Source: Poritiphilus flavus
GTDB taxonomy: Bacteria > Bacteroidota > Bacteroidia > Flavobacteriales > Flavobacteriaceae
Direction: 5' to 3'
Length of the DNA stretch: 64,000 nucleotides
NCBI RefSeq assembly: GCF_009901585.1
Contig: NZ_WXYO01000003.1
Span: 248,001 to 312,000, forward strand
A program made the translations under genes and the position numbers. Below the pieces are notes generated by a model. It was not told where the DNA came from. It saw only the letters and a list, made by a program, of their open reading frames with translations, and did not search any database. Positions 16,795 through 25,958 of the stretch are shown piece by piece. Every line of letters begins with the position of its first letter. Position 1 is the first letter of the stretch.

Positions 16795-18085
16795 AAACTT
16801 CCCAAAGCTATATCCCAGACATTGGTCTGGCGGTATTTCCCTGATTCTTTTCTTAATTTTCTCCCTGAATGCCTACTCCTCATCCATTCTTATTCCTATG
16901 GATGCGGAAAGTCAGGAAAACCACCTGAAGGCCTACGGTATTACTTATTGGGTACTTACCAAGCAGCAGAAAGTACAGTGGTTACTCAACTACCGCGGAG
17001 GTTCGTTTCTGCTACCGGATGGCGAAAGCATACGGAAGGAATGTCAGATCAGAGGCGTGTCCTTCGAGATCCTCTCAGACGGAGAAACACAGGCTATTTT
17101 GGATGGCATCAGCAGTCCCTCTCAAAACCAGGAGGCGGTTATTCTGGAAAAAGCACCAAAAATTGCCGTTTATTCCCCCAAGGATAATCAACCCTGGGAT
17201 GATGCGGTGACCATGGTGCTCACTTATGCCGAAATTCCCTATGTTACGGTCTATGACGAAGAGGTGTTGCAGGATAAACTGGCCCTGTTTGATTGGCTCC
17301 ACCTGCATCACGAGGATTTTACCGGGCAATACGGTAAGTTTTACGGTGCATACAGGGCGGCTCCCTGGTATATTGAAGGAAAGAAAAACGCTGAAGCATT
17401 GGCGGCAAAATTGGGGTATGACAAGGTCTCAGAACAAAAACGGGCTGTAGTCGGAAAGATCAGAAATTATGTGATCGGGGGCGGATTTATGTTTGCCATG
17501 TGCTCTGCGACCGATAGCTTTGATATTGCCCTGGCCGCGGATGGGGTGGACATTTGTGAACCCATGTTTGACGGTGATCCTTCGGAAGCCAGCTACCAGA
17601 GTAAGTTGGATTTCAAAAATACCTTTGCCTTTACGAATTTTACGCTAGAGCGAAATCCGCTGCGATATGAGTTTTCCTCCATAGACATGACCTCCAGGCG
17701 TAACAATGTTCCAAAAGAGTCCGATTATTTTTCCCTGATGGATTTCTCGGCAAAATGGGATCCCATCCCTACCATGCTCTGCCAGAACCATACCAGCCTT
17801 GTTAAGGGCTTTATGGGCCAGACCACGGCATTTGCCAGGGCAGAGGTAAAGCCAACCGTAATGATACTTGGAGAGAATAAGATAAACGGAGAAGCTCGTT
17901 ACATACATGGGATCAAAGGAAAAGGATTTTTTACCTTTTATGGTGGGCATGACCCCGAAGACTATCAGCACAGGGTTGGAGACCCAAAGACCGAATTGGA
18001 GCTGCATCCAACATCACCTGGTTATCGGCTGATTCTAAATAATGTGCTGTTTCCGGCTGCTCGAAAGAAAAAACAAAAGACCTGA
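16778..18085 (+). CDS. Conserved secreted protein, function unknown (often mislabelled asparagine synthetase B)
   Basis: 435 residues. A signal-like hydrophobic segment (about 19-34, GGISLILFLIFSLNAYSSS) follows a basic start, so it is likely exported. The body contains PKIAVYSPKDNQPWDDAVTM, YVTVYDEEVL, WLHLHHEDFTGQYGKF, GGGFMFAMCSATDSFDIALA and KGFFTFYGGHDPEDYQHRVGD. The pattern of a flavodoxin-like core with a buried MCSATDSF loop recalls ThuA/GATase-like folds, but I see no catalytic triad I can defend. Homologues beside dnaB in Bacteroidota are, as I recall, annotated 'asparagine synthetase B'; it has none of that enzyme's motifs. It overlaps dnaB by 17 nt and is probably co-expressed. 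Confidence 0.75.
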   Translation: MKYLFKNFPKLYPRHWSGGISLILFLIFSLNAYSSSILIPMDAESQENHLKAYGITYWVLTKQQKVQWLLNYRGGSFLLPDGESIRKECQIRGVSFEILSDGETQAILDGISSPSQNQEAVILEKAPKIAVYSPKDNQPWDDAVTMVLTYAEIPYVTVYDEEVLQDKLALFDWLHLHHEDFTGQYGKFYGAYRAAPWYIEGKKNAEALAAKLGYDKVSEQKRAVVGKIRNYVIGGGFMFAMCSATDSFDIALAADGVDICEPMFDGDPSEASYQSKLDFKNTFAFTNFTLERNPLRYEFSSIDMTSRRNNVPKESDYFSLMDFSAKWDPIPTMLCQNHTSLVKGFMGQTTAFARAEVKPTVMILGENKINGEARYIHGIKGKGFFTFYGGHDPEDYQHRVGDPKTELELHPTSPGYRLILNNVLFPAARKKKQKT

Positions 18086-18095
18086 TTGCCGCGTA

Positions 18096-18899
18096 TTATC
18101 CCAGGTCTTCAATCAACTGTTCCAATATTCTTTCCACACCAAAATCGTCATTACTGTGAGTGCGGTACCTTGCTGCCTTTAATACGTTTGGGTGTGCATT
18201 GGCCATGGCAAAGCTGTAATCCGCAAGGGCAAGCATTTCCAGGTCGTTGTTATAATCCCCGAAGACCATGGTTTCTTTGGAGCTTATTCCATACTGTTTC
18301 TGGATTTTTTCCAGGGCAAAGCCTTTATGGGCGTTTTTATGTGAAAGGTCTACCCAGTTAGCGCCTGAGACCTTTACCTTCAGATCTCCCTCCAGATGCC
18401 TTACCGCCGGGTATATATAGCGTTCGGAACTCTCTCCGTGATATACGGCGATCTTCATTACTTCCCCCTCAAATTCCTTAAGATCCTCCAACATTTGGTA
18501 TTCGGTATAGTACTCTTTTAACTTTTCGAGAAAGTCCACAGAAGAATTCTTCAGATAGGCGTTGTCCTTTGCGCAAAGCACCGGATGGGTATTCTCCAGA
18601 GGTTCCAGAAGGTCAAGTATTTCTCCTCGTATCCCAAAGTCCAGAGGGGTAGAAACGATCTCATGAGAATTTTGCATGGCAAATCCACCATTTTCAGCAA
18701 TTACAATGAGTTCATCTTTGATAGGGTAGAGCTTGTCAATGATACTGTTGTATTGCCTTCCGCTGGCAGCGGCAAATAGAATACCTTTTTGCCGTAAGAC
18801 ATCAAACAACTCAAAGAATCTGGGACTGACCTCATGCCTGGAATTTAACAGGGTGCCGTCCATGTCAGTTACGACCATCTTTACGCTAGACAAATCCAT
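18096..18899 (-). CDS. Cof-type HAD-superfamily phosphatase
   Basis: 267 residues with all four HAD motifs. These are DMDGTLLNS (nucleophile and acid/base Asp, about 12-14), AAASGR, a Lys in the HKNAHKGFAL region (about 200), and GDYNNDLEML (about 213-222). The cap between motifs is of the C2B type usual for Cof/YbiV proteins that hydrolyse sugar phosphates, pyridoxal phosphate or flavin phosphates. Substrate unknown. It is convergent with the preceding gene (10-nt gap) and divergent from the YjbQ gene. Confidence 0.9.
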   Translation of the reverse strand: MDLSSVKMVVTDMDGTLLNSRHEVSPRFFELFDVLRQKGILFAAASGRQYNSIIDKLYPIKDELIVIAENGGFAMQNSHEIVSTPLDFGIRGEILDLLEPLENTHPVLCAKDNAYLKNSSVDFLEKLKEYYTEYQMLEDLKEFEGEVMKIAVYHGESSERYIYPAVRHLEGDLKVKVSGANWVDLSHKNAHKGFALEKIQKQYGISSKETMVFGDYNNDLEMLALADYSFAMANAHPNVLKAARYRTHSNDDFGVERILEQLIEDLG

Positions 18900-18986
18900 A
18901 GTAGAACTTGAAAGAGTGACAAAGGTATTTTTTATGTGTAAATTACAGGGGTCTTTGTAGAAATTTTACAATTTAGTCACAGTCCA

Positions 18987-19409
18987 ATGAAATTCTTTCA
19001 GAAAGAGATCAGGTTGAAGTCTTACCCCAGGGGTTTCCATTTGATTACGTCCCAAATACTAAACAATATTCCGGAAGTAGGTCAGATCCGCAGCGGTATG
19101 TTACAAGTCTTTATCAAGCATACCTCAGCAAGCCTCACCATCAATGAGAATGCGGATCCCACGGTACGGGTGGACTTTGAAAGCCATATGAATAAAATGG
19201 TTCCGGAAGACGCTCCTTACTACATTCATACTTATGAAGGGCCGGACGATATGCCGGCACATATCAAAGCCTCGCTTATGGGGAGTTCAGTACAGGTACC
19301 CATCACAGCGGGTCAATTGAACCTGGGGATCTGGCAGGGGATCTATTTATGCGAACATCGGGATCGGGCAAGTGGAAGGACCCTGGTTCTCAGTTGCTTT
19401 GGAAATTAA
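18987..19409 (+). CDS. YjbQ/UPF0047 family protein
   Basis: 140 residues. IKHTSASLTINENADPTVRVD, YIHTYEGPDDMPAHIKASLMGSSV-like blocks and CEHRDRASGRTLVLSCFG are the signature of the YjbQ family, a small trimeric protein with a conserved His/Asp/Glu site. Some members can make thiamine phosphate from HMP and THZ-type substrates in vitro; the physiological role is unsettled. It probably forms a two-gene unit with the cyclase 15 nt downstream. Confidence 0.9.
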   Translation: MKFFQKEIRLKSYPRGFHLITSQILNNIPEVGQIRSGMLQVFIKHTSASLTINENADPTVRVDFESHMNKMVPEDAPYYIHTYEGPDDMPAHIKASLMGSSVQVPITAGQLNLGIWQGIYLCEHRDRASGRTLVLSCFGN

Positions 19410-19424
19410 CAGTATAGGCGGAAG

Positions 19425-20501
19425 ATGAGGCAGCAACTGATTTACTTCCTGAGATTATTGATCGCCACCCTTATCTACTGGTGCCTGGTAATGTGTTTTT
19501 TTATCCTTATTCGCTACTACGACCTCAGCGGGGAACCCGGTATAGAAGTGGCCTTTTCCTATGAAGCTTCTATATGGGAACTGACTCGTTTCGGGATGTT
19601 CCTTGGAATCTTTATCGGGCTTTTTTACGCTATTGTTGAATTCCTATTTGATCGGTTTTTGATGAAAAGGCTCTATCTGGGTCTTTCGATCCTGATCCGG
19701 ACCTGGGTCTACCTGCTACTTCTGATTTCCTCTACCACCCTGATCATGGAGCTGGCCGAGGCCGAATGGGGATTTGATTTCGATAATGAAAGAGGTTGGT
19801 GGCAAACCAACAGGATGTTCTGGGTATTTGTGATCTATTTTGGAATATTTTCACTGGGCTTCTCCTTTTTGAAGATCGCGAAGGAACGGTTTGGAAGGGA
19901 GAACTTCGTAAAGCTGCTGTTGGGGAAATACAGAAAACCCACGGAGGAACAACGGATATTTATGTTCCTGGACCTGAAGTCGTCCACGACTATAGCCGAA
20001 ACCCTTGGGCATTTGTCCTATAGTGGCCTGATTCAGGAATGCTTTTTGGACCTTAACGACTTTCTCAGTGGCCACAGGGCTGAAGTCTACCAGTACGTTG
20101 GTGATGAAGCTGTCATAAGCTGGCAATTTGATGTTGGGATAAGGCGAAATAATTGTATAAAACTATTTTTTGCATTTCAGGACCGATTAGAGAAGCGTAC
20201 AGAGCATTACCTGGAAAAGTATTCCGTAGTTCCTGAATTCAAGGCAGGATTGCACGGTGGGGAACTCGTAGTGGTGGAGGTAGGAAATGTAAAAAAGGAA
20301 CTGGCTTACCACGGAGATGTGATCAATACTGCGGCCCGTATTCAGAAAGAATGCAACAAGTACGGAGAGAAACTTCTCATTTCGGGATCCCTTTTAGAAC
20401 GGCTGGATCTCAGTTCGGACTATGTCGCCAAGGCGATGGGGGAGATCGATTTGAAAGGCAAAAAAGAGAAAATACCCATATTCGCTATACAAAAGGCATA
20501 A
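19425..20501 (+). CDS. Membrane class III nucleotidyl cyclase-like protein
   Basis: 358 residues. Four N-terminal membrane helices (about 5-28, 45-70, 82-108, 128-150) are followed by a class III cyclase catalytic domain from about residue 180. The first metal Asp is in MFLDLKSST, the second in YQYVGDEAVISW, and the transition-state Asn/Arg are in GDVINTAARIQ. The base-specifying Lys that usually stands three residues before GD is Gln here, so ATP specificity cannot be assumed. Making cAMP or another cyclic nucleotide is the family role. It lies behind the YjbQ gene and ends in a terminator shared with rplT. Confidence 0.85.
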   Translation: MRQQLIYFLRLLIATLIYWCLVMCFFILIRYYDLSGEPGIEVAFSYEASIWELTRFGMFLGIFIGLFYAIVEFLFDRFLMKRLYLGLSILIRTWVYLLLLISSTTLIMELAEAEWGFDFDNERGWWQTNRMFWVFVIYFGIFSLGFSFLKIAKERFGRENFVKLLLGKYRKPTEEQRIFMFLDLKSSTTIAETLGHLSYSGLIQECFLDLNDFLSGHRAEVYQYVGDEAVISWQFDVGIRRNNCIKLFFAFQDRLEKRTEHYLEKYSVVPEFKAGLHGGELVVVEVGNVKKELAYHGDVINTAARIQKECNKYGEKLLISGSLLERLDLSSDYVAKAMGEIDLKGKKEKIPIFAIQKA

Positions 20502-20528
20502 AAAAACCCGCTCATTGAGCGGGTTTTA
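20501..20528. terminator. Bidirectional terminator between cyclase and rplT
   Basis: ACCCGCTC (20506-20513) pairs with GAGCGGGT (20517-20524). A-rich on the left and TTTT on the right, it overlaps the cyclase stop codon. Confidence 0.75.
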
Positions 20529-20547
20529 AAGTGCGAGATATTTGTCT

Positions 20548-20892
20548 TTATTTTACTTTCTCCACAATGGCTTTAAAGGCCTCCGGATGATTCATAGCCA
20601 GGTCTGCAAGAACTTTTCTGTTGAGTTCTATATTATTGGCTTTTACTTTACCCATGAATTGGGAGTAAGACATTCCGTGAAGGCGGGCACCAGCATTGAT
20701 ACGGGTGATCCATAAAGCGCGAAAACTTCTTTTCTTATTTCTTCTGTCGCGGTAGGCATATTGCATTGCCTTTTCTACCGCATTTTTGGCTACTGTCCAG
20801 ACGTTTTTACGTCTTCCGAAGTAACCTTTTGCTTGCTTCATCACCTTTTTTCTTCGGGCTCTTGAAGCGACTGAGTTTACTGATCTTGGCAT
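20548..20892 (-). CDS. rplT: 50S ribosomal protein L20
   Basis: 114 residues, full length. [41 protein letters not shown] helix and [20 protein letters not shown] are unmistakable for L20, a 23S rRNA assembly protein that in many bacteria also represses its own operon. It is the last gene of thrS-infC-rpmI-rplT. Confidence 0.98.
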   Translation of the reverse strand: MPRSVNSVASRARRKKVMKQAKGYFGRRKNVWTVAKNAVEKAMQYAYRDRRNKKRSFRALWITRINAGARLHGMSYSQFMGKVKANNIELNRKVLADLAMNHPEAFKAIVEKVK

Positions 20893-20984
20893 TTTTTTTG
20901 ATTTTTTGTAGCAGGCGGCCAGCTAGTGGCACTTGGTTCGTTTGAGCCTGACTCCAGGGTTACTAATTCTACCTCAAAGAACGT

Positions 20985-21182
20985 TTACTTTAAACGCAAT
21001 TGTTCTTTTATGCTATTCACATCGGAATCATGTACCAATGTAGAATGCGTTAATTTCAGCTTACGCTTCTTAGACTTCTTCGTAAGAATATGACTCTTAA
21101 AAGCGTGCTTTCTTTTGATTTTACCCGTACCAGTCAGCTTAAAACGCTTCTTGGCACTGGATTTGGTCTTCATCTTAGGCAT
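20985..21182 (-). CDS. rpmI: 50S ribosomal protein L35
   Basis: 65 residues from ATG 21182 ([20 protein letters not shown]); the longer frame upstream runs over the end of infC and is not used. Strongly basic, with the usual [15 protein letters not shown] core. It lies between infC and rplT in the classical operon. Confidence 0.97.
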   Translation of the reverse strand: MPKMKTKSSAKKRFKLTGTGKIKRKHAFKSHILTKKSKKRKLKLTHSTLVHDSDVNSIKEQLRLK

Positions 21183-21213
21183 TTTCTTCCTATTTGTTAT
21201 TATCTCGCAACTC

Positions 21214-21768
21214 TTACTTCTTCGTCTTGGGTGCAAGGAACATGGTCATCCTCTTTCCTTCTAATTTCGGCATTTGCTCTACCTTGCCGTAATCCTCCAA
21301 TTCCTGCGCAAGTCTCAACAAAAGTATTTCACCTTTGTCTTTGTACACTATGGACCTTCCTTTAAAAAAGACGTAAGCCTTTAACTTGGCTCCGTCTTTA
21401 AGAAACTTCTCCGCGTGTTTCTTTTTGAACTCGTAATCGTGATCGTCCGTATTCGGACCAAATCTTATTTCCTTTACTACTACCTTGGAAGCCTTTGCCT
21501 TCAGGGCCTTTTCGCGCTTCTTTTGCTCGTAAAGGAACTTTTTATAATCTATTATCTTACATACCGGTGGATCCGCATTCGGCGAGATCTCAACCAGATC
21601 AAGGCCTAAGCCTTGAGCCTTGGATAGGGCTTCACTGATAGGGTAAATCCCCATCTCTACATTATCACCCACTAAACGTACTTTTTGTGCGGTGATCTTA
21701 TCGTTAATTTTGTGAGGGTTTTTGTTTTCCCTCCTAGGTTGGGGCCTAAATCTTCTTCGTATTGCTAT
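21214..21768 (-). CDS. infC: Translation initiation factor IF-3 with ATA start codon
   Basis: 184 residues if translation starts at ATA 21768 (reads [13 protein letters not shown]). The frame has an in-frame TAA six codons upstream of that ATA and no ATG, GTG or TTG before residue 33. A start at GTG 21672 would remove the [20 protein letters not shown] block, the conserved beginning of the IF-3 N-terminal domain. IF-3 rejects non-AUG starts, and infC in other bacteria starts on a rare codon so that IF-3 represses its own translation; an ATA start fits that. Position between thrS and rpmI is classical. Product certain; start a strong inference. Confidence 0.93.
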   Translation of the reverse strand: MAIRRRFRPQPRRENKNPHKINDKITAQKVRLVGDNVEMGIYPISEALSKAQGLGLDLVEISPNADPPVCKIIDYKKFLYEQKKREKALKAKASKVVVKEIRFGPNTDDHDYEFKKKHAEKFLKDGAKLKAYVFFKGRSIVYKDKGEILLLRLAQELEDYGKVEQMPKLEGKRMTMFLAPKTKK

Positions 21769-21797
21769 GACTACTGCTTTTTAATTAAACAACTGTT

Positions 21798-23738
21798 TCA
21801 AAAGGACTTTAAGGTACTATTTATTTCGTTTTCGACCAAGCCGGCGAATTCTTCTATCGAAATTTTCCCTAAGTCTTCTCCACCATGTCTTCTGACCGCA
21901 ATAGTTCCTTTTTCTTCCTCTTCTTCACCTACGATCAGCATGAATGGGATTTTCTTCAATTCTGCCTCACGTATTTTTTTTCCAACCGTCTCGTTCCTTT
22001 TATCAACGAGGGCGCGAATTTCGTGATTTTCCAGGGATTTTAAAACTTTTTCGGCATATTTTTCGTGTTTCTCACTCACTGGCAAGATGATAGCCTGGTC
22101 AGGAATCAGCCAAAGCGGGAAATTACCACCGGTATGCTCAAGCAGCAGTGCTACAAAACGCTCCATACTGCCAAAGGGAGCGCGGTGGATCATCACGGGC
22201 TGATGAAGCTCGTTGTCGCTGCCCTTATAAGTAAGCCCAAAGCGTTCCGGCAGGTTGTAATCCACCTGTATGGTACCCAATTGCCAGCTGCGCCCCAGGG
22301 CGTCTTTCACCATAAAATCCAGCTTAGGTCCATAGAAGGCTGCCTCCCCTTTTTCCACCACAAAATCCAGACCTTTTTCCGTTGCCGCATCGATGATTGC
22401 CTGCTCCGCCTTATCCCAGTTATCCGGATCCCCTATATACTTCTCCGGCTTCTCCGGATCTCTTACGGAAACCTGGGCTGTAAAATTCTCAAAGCCAAGA
22501 GAACCTAAAACGTATAGTGAGAGGTCGATAACATTTTTAAACTCTTCGTTTAGCTGATCAGGAGTACAAAATATATGGGCGTCGTCCTGTGTAAATCCGC
22601 GTACCCTTGTCAGGCCGTGTAATTCACCGCTTTGCTCATACCGGTAAACGGTCCCAAACTCGGCGTAACGCTTTGGAAGATCCTTGTAACTATAGGGCCT
22701 GCTGTCAAATATCTCTATGTGGTGCGGGCAGTTCATCGGCTTAAGCAAAAATTCTTCATCTGCCTTTGGCGTCCGGATAGGTTGAAAGCTATCCTCCCCG
22801 TATTTTTCGTAATGCCCGGAGGTGATATACAATTCTTTCTGCCCGACATGGGGTGTTACCACCATTTCGTAACCCGCTTTCTTTTGGGCCTTTTTCAGGA
22901 ACTGTTCAAGACGTTCCCGCAGTTCTGCGCCCTTAGGAAGCCACAACGGCAGTCCCTGACCTACCCTTTGGGAAAAGGTAAACAGTTCCAGCTCCTTGCC
23001 CAGTTTTCGGTGGTCCCTTTTCTTTGCCTCCTCCAGTAATTGCAGATATTCGGTCAGTTCCTTTTGCTTGGGAAAGGAGATCCCGTAAACCCGGGTGAGC
23101 TGGGGATTATTCTCGTCTCCACGCCAGTAAGCACCGGCAACGTTCAGGATCTTGATGGCCTTGATGATCCCGGTATTGGGGATATGCCCGCCACGACAAA
23201 GATCCGTAAAGGTATCGTGATCACAGAAAGTGATCTCTCCGTCTTCCAGGTTTTCTATCAGCTCTACTTTGTATTCATTTCCCTGGTTGTTGTAGTATGC
23301 CAGGGCATCTGCCTTAGACACTTCTCGCATTTTGTAATCGTGCTTCCCTCTGGCAATCTCCAGGGCTTTCTTTTCTATTGCCGGGAAATCCTTTTCCGAT
23401 ACCGTATGTTCGCCGAAATCTACGTCGTAGTAGAAGCCGTTCTCTATGGCCGGGCCTATGGTAAGCTTAATCCCCGGATACAATTCTTCCAGAGCCTGGG
23501 CTACCACGTGAGAGGTAGAGTGCCAGAATGCTTTTTTACCCGCGGCGTCATTCCAGGTGTAAAGTACCAGGTTTCCGTCTTCCATCAAGGGGGTCACCGT
23601 CTCCACAACAGTATCGTTGAAACTCGCGGAGATCACGTTGCGCGCCAGCCCTTCGCTGATGCTCCTGGCAACATCCATAGGACTGCTTCCCTGTTCAAAT
23701 TCTTTGACAGAACCATCGGGTAATGTAATTTTTATCAT
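21798..23738 (-). CDS. thrS: Threonyl-tRNA synthetase
   Basis: 646 residues. TGS domain 1-61 ([17 protein letters not shown]), editing domain with the HSTSH motif near residue 73 and its partner HSTS/C-type site, class II catalytic core with LKPMNCPHH (zinc Cys), [31 protein letters not shown] (motif 2), and motif 3 [11 protein letters not shown]; anticodon-binding domain at the end. First gene of the IF-3 operon, 29 nt before infC. Confidence 0.97.
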   Translation of the reverse strand: MIKITLPDGSVKEFEQGSSPMDVARSISEGLARNVISASFNDTVVETVTPLMEDGNLVLYTWNDAAGKKAFWHSTSHVVAQALEELYPGIKLTIGPAIENGFYYDVDFGEHTVSEKDFPAIEKKALEIARGKHDYKMREVSKADALAYYNNQGNEYKVELIENLEDGEITFCDHDTFTDLCRGGHIPNTGIIKAIKILNVAGAYWRGDENNPQLTRVYGISFPKQKELTEYLQLLEEAKKRDHRKLGKELELFTFSQRVGQGLPLWLPKGAELRERLEQFLKKAQKKAGYEMVVTPHVGQKELYITSGHYEKYGEDSFQPIRTPKADEEFLLKPMNCPHHIEIFDSRPYSYKDLPKRYAEFGTVYRYEQSGELHGLTRVRGFTQDDAHIFCTPDQLNEEFKNVIDLSLYVLGSLGFENFTAQVSVRDPEKPEKYIGDPDNWDKAEQAIIDAATEKGLDFVVEKGEAAFYGPKLDFMVKDALGRSWQLGTIQVDYNLPERFGLTYKGSDNELHQPVMIHRAPFGSMERFVALLLEHTGGNFPLWLIPDQAIILPVSEKHEKYAEKVLKSLENHEIRALVDKRNETVGKKIREAELKKIPFMLIVGEEEEEKGTIAVRRHGGEDLGKISIEEFAGLVENEINSTLKSF

Positions 23739-23762
23739 TCCTGTAGCTACTCTTTAAGTGCG

Positions 23763-23793
23763 CAAAGATAACATCTTGTTATAAGGAGCGCAA
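23763..23793 (-). promoter_or_regulatory. Promoter of the thrS-infC-rpmI-rplT operon
   Basis: Minus-strand TATCTTTG (23763-23770) matches TAnnTTTG, with TTG about 20 nt upstream (23791-23793). Transcription would start near 23756, leaving a leader of fewer than 20 nt before thrS, so no room for a T-box. Confidence 0.5.
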
Positions 23794-23876
23794 TAAATAC
23801 CGGTGAGATTTTAAGTATGCTTGCAGCAGTGGGATTGCCGGGTTTAAGAGGGTCTAAAGTCTTTAGCAACAGCTAT

Positions 23877-24164
23877 TTAATCCTCTTTGGAGAAGAAACC
23901 ATCCACGACGGTCTTTACACTTCGGAAACCCATTACTATAGCCGCAACTGCCAGTATAAGACCGATGACCAGGACCGGAATATACCAGGGGTGTTCCTCA
24001 TTTTTAAAGGCCTGATAGATAACAAATGGGGCCAGGAACATCAAACCAAGTGTGATCAAAAAGGATCTAAGACCCTTAAACAATAAAGCTTTATTAGCCA
24101 ATTTGTAAAATTTTAAAACAATGGAAAGCCTTTCCAAATTCAAAATTAGGATATACATGGGCAT
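23877..24164 (-). CDS. Small two-helix membrane protein (DUF6095-like)
   Basis: 95 residues as read from the upstream ATG; the true start may be a TTG about nine codons in. Two hydrophobic helices (LITLGLMFLAPFVIYQAF and PVLVIGLILAVAAIVMGF) are joined by a short EEHPWYIP turn, and the end is polar (KTVVDGFFSKED). The pattern matches the short membrane proteins called DUF6095 in Flavobacteriaceae. Function unknown. It lies alone, upstream of thrS. Confidence 0.65.
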   Translation of the reverse strand: MPMYILILNLERLSIVLKFYKLANKALLFKGLRSFLITLGLMFLAPFVIYQAFKNEEHPWYIPVLVIGLILAVAAIVMGFRSVKTVVDGFFSKED

Positions 24165-24334
24165 TTTCCAATTTTAGTCAATTGTCCAAAGGACTGCCCG
24201 GAAGTAAATCGATCGAATTACTAAAAGGCGATAGGGTGTAAAGAAACTATCGGCTGTGAAACGGCAAAAACATTAAAATGCATTAACTTGTGCGATCACC
24301 AATTATACCACCAAACTTAAACGGATCAACTGAT

Positions 24335-25939
24335 ATGAATTTTTTAGACTACACTATAATTGTCGTTTACCTTTTGGGCTTTCTGGGAATAGGATATCTG
24401 TTCAAAGAAAATAAGAACTCCGGAGACTATTTTCTGGGTGGACGAAGTATGGGTTGGCTTCCTCTAAGTCTTTCTACCATGGCCACCCAACTATCCGCTG
24501 TAAGCTTTATATCTGCTCCCGCCTTCGTAGGAGTGAAGCAGGGGGGAGGCTTGCAATGGCTTACATACGAGTTCGGTGTACCCCTGGCCATGGCATTTTT
24601 GTTAGTAGCGCTTATCCCGTCTCTTTACAAAGCCGGTATAATCAGTGTATATGAATACCTGGAAAGGCGCTTTGATGCCTCTTCCCGCTTATTGATCAGT
24701 TTTGTTTTTCAAATAAGTCGGTCCGTGGCAACTGGAGTCATGGTCTACACCATGGCTTTGATCCTTCAGGCGACCACAGGGATCAACTTTTGGATATCCG
24801 TACTGCTGATTGGTGTCATTACCATGATCTACTCCTTTCAGGGTGGAATGAAGGCGGTGATTTGGGGCGATGTCGTTCAGATGTTGATTCTTTTCCTCGG
24901 TATAGTGATCTGTCTAAGCTACGGTCTGAGCGAACTGGGCGGAATAGACAATTTCCTTGCCAGGGTAGACTCCGACAGGCTTACGGCAGTGGACTTTAGC
25001 AAGTGGGGCTTTAACAATGCGGATAAGAATGACGAATTCGGTTTTTGGCCCATGGTGATCGGTGGTTTCTTTCTTTACGCCTCCTACTATGGAACGGATC
25101 AAACCCAGACCCAGCGGCTGCTATCGGCTAAAGGTATGCCTACCATCCGAAACCTGTTGATGGCCAATGGACTATTCCGATTTCCGGTTACGCTGACTTA
25201 CTGTATTATGGGTCTGGTGCTGGGTACATTGCTGATGACAGACCTTAGTTTTCAGGAACAGATAGCCGAGGTATATGCGGCAAATATAGATAGCCTGGAA
25301 GGCAAAAAAGAGGATCTTATGGTTCCTGTTTTTATCATTAAGTACCTTCCCAATGGTATTATCGGCATACTGTTGGTGGCCATTATGTCTGCGGCAATGT
25401 CTACCTTAAGTTCTTCGGTGAATTCCCTTTCCGCGGTTACCCTGGAAGACTTTATAAAACGATTTAAAGGAGATCTTTCGGATAAGCAATATGTGAGATA
25501 TTCAAGGTTCCTCTCCATTTTCTGGGGGCTGGTTTGCCTGTTCTTCGCTTTTTTTGCAGGCAATATCGAGGGAACGGTCATTGAAGTGATCAACAAGGTG
25601 AGTTCCATCTTCTTCGGCCCAATACTGGCCGGGTTTGTACTGGGATTGCTCACCAAAAAGACCCATGCCCTGGGGGCCAATATTGGCATAGTGACCGGGG
25701 TGCTTTTCAATATGTATCTCTGGCTTTTCGTTCCGCAGGTATTCTGGTTCTGGTGGAATGCTATAGGCTGCATCATCACCATAATTGTGGCCTACCTGAT
25801 AAGTATTCTCATTCCGCGTGAGACCAAAAAGGGCATAGAGATCTCGTACTTTTTTGCCAAAAAAGAGGTGGGTATATTGCTTGGCTTTTTTTTGTTGATC
25901 GTCCTGGTCTCTATTGGTTTGAAAGATATACTTAGCTAA
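24335..25939 (+). CDS. Sodium:solute symporter (SSS family)
   Basis: 534 residues from ATG 24335 (MNFLDYTIIVVYLLGFLGIGY); 15 in-frame codons upstream are not conserved-looking. About 13-14 membrane helices with family motifs FLGGRSMGWLPLS, TQLSAVSFI and SYQGGMKAVIWGD-like (YSFQGGMKAVIWGD). It is an Na-coupled importer of a sugar, carboxylate or similar solute. The two following genes (19 and 3 nt gaps) are a GH13_18 phosphorylase and a glycerate kinase, so glucosylglycerate is a sensible guess for its substrate. Confidence 0.9.
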   Translation: MNFLDYTIIVVYLLGFLGIGYLFKENKNSGDYFLGGRSMGWLPLSLSTMATQLSAVSFISAPAFVGVKQGGGLQWLTYEFGVPLAMAFLLVALIPSLYKAGIISVYEYLERRFDASSRLLISFVFQISRSVATGVMVYTMALILQATTGINFWISVLLIGVITMIYSFQGGMKAVIWGDVVQMLILFLGIVICLSYGLSELGGIDNFLARVDSDRLTAVDFSKWGFNNADKNDEFGFWPMVIGGFFLYASYYGTDQTQTQRLLSAKGMPTIRNLLMANGLFRFPVTLTYCIMGLVLGTLLMTDLSFQEQIAEVYAANIDSLEGKKEDLMVPVFIIKYLPNGIIGILLVAIMSAAMSTLSSSVNSLSAVTLEDFIKRFKGDLSDKQYVRYSRFLSIFWGLVCLFFAFFAGNIEGTVIEVINKVSSIFFGPILAGFVLGLLTKKTHALGANIGIVTGVLFNMYLWLFVPQVFWFWWNAIGCIITIIVAYLISILIPRETKKGIEISYFFAKKEVGILLGFFLLIVLVSIGLKDILS

Positions 25940-25958
25940 ATATACACCCCAAATCACA

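Noticed and set aside
16778..18085. Asparagine synthetase B
   Set aside because: No N-terminal Cys glutaminase domain and no ATP-pyrophosphatase SGGxDS motif; a signal segment is present instead.
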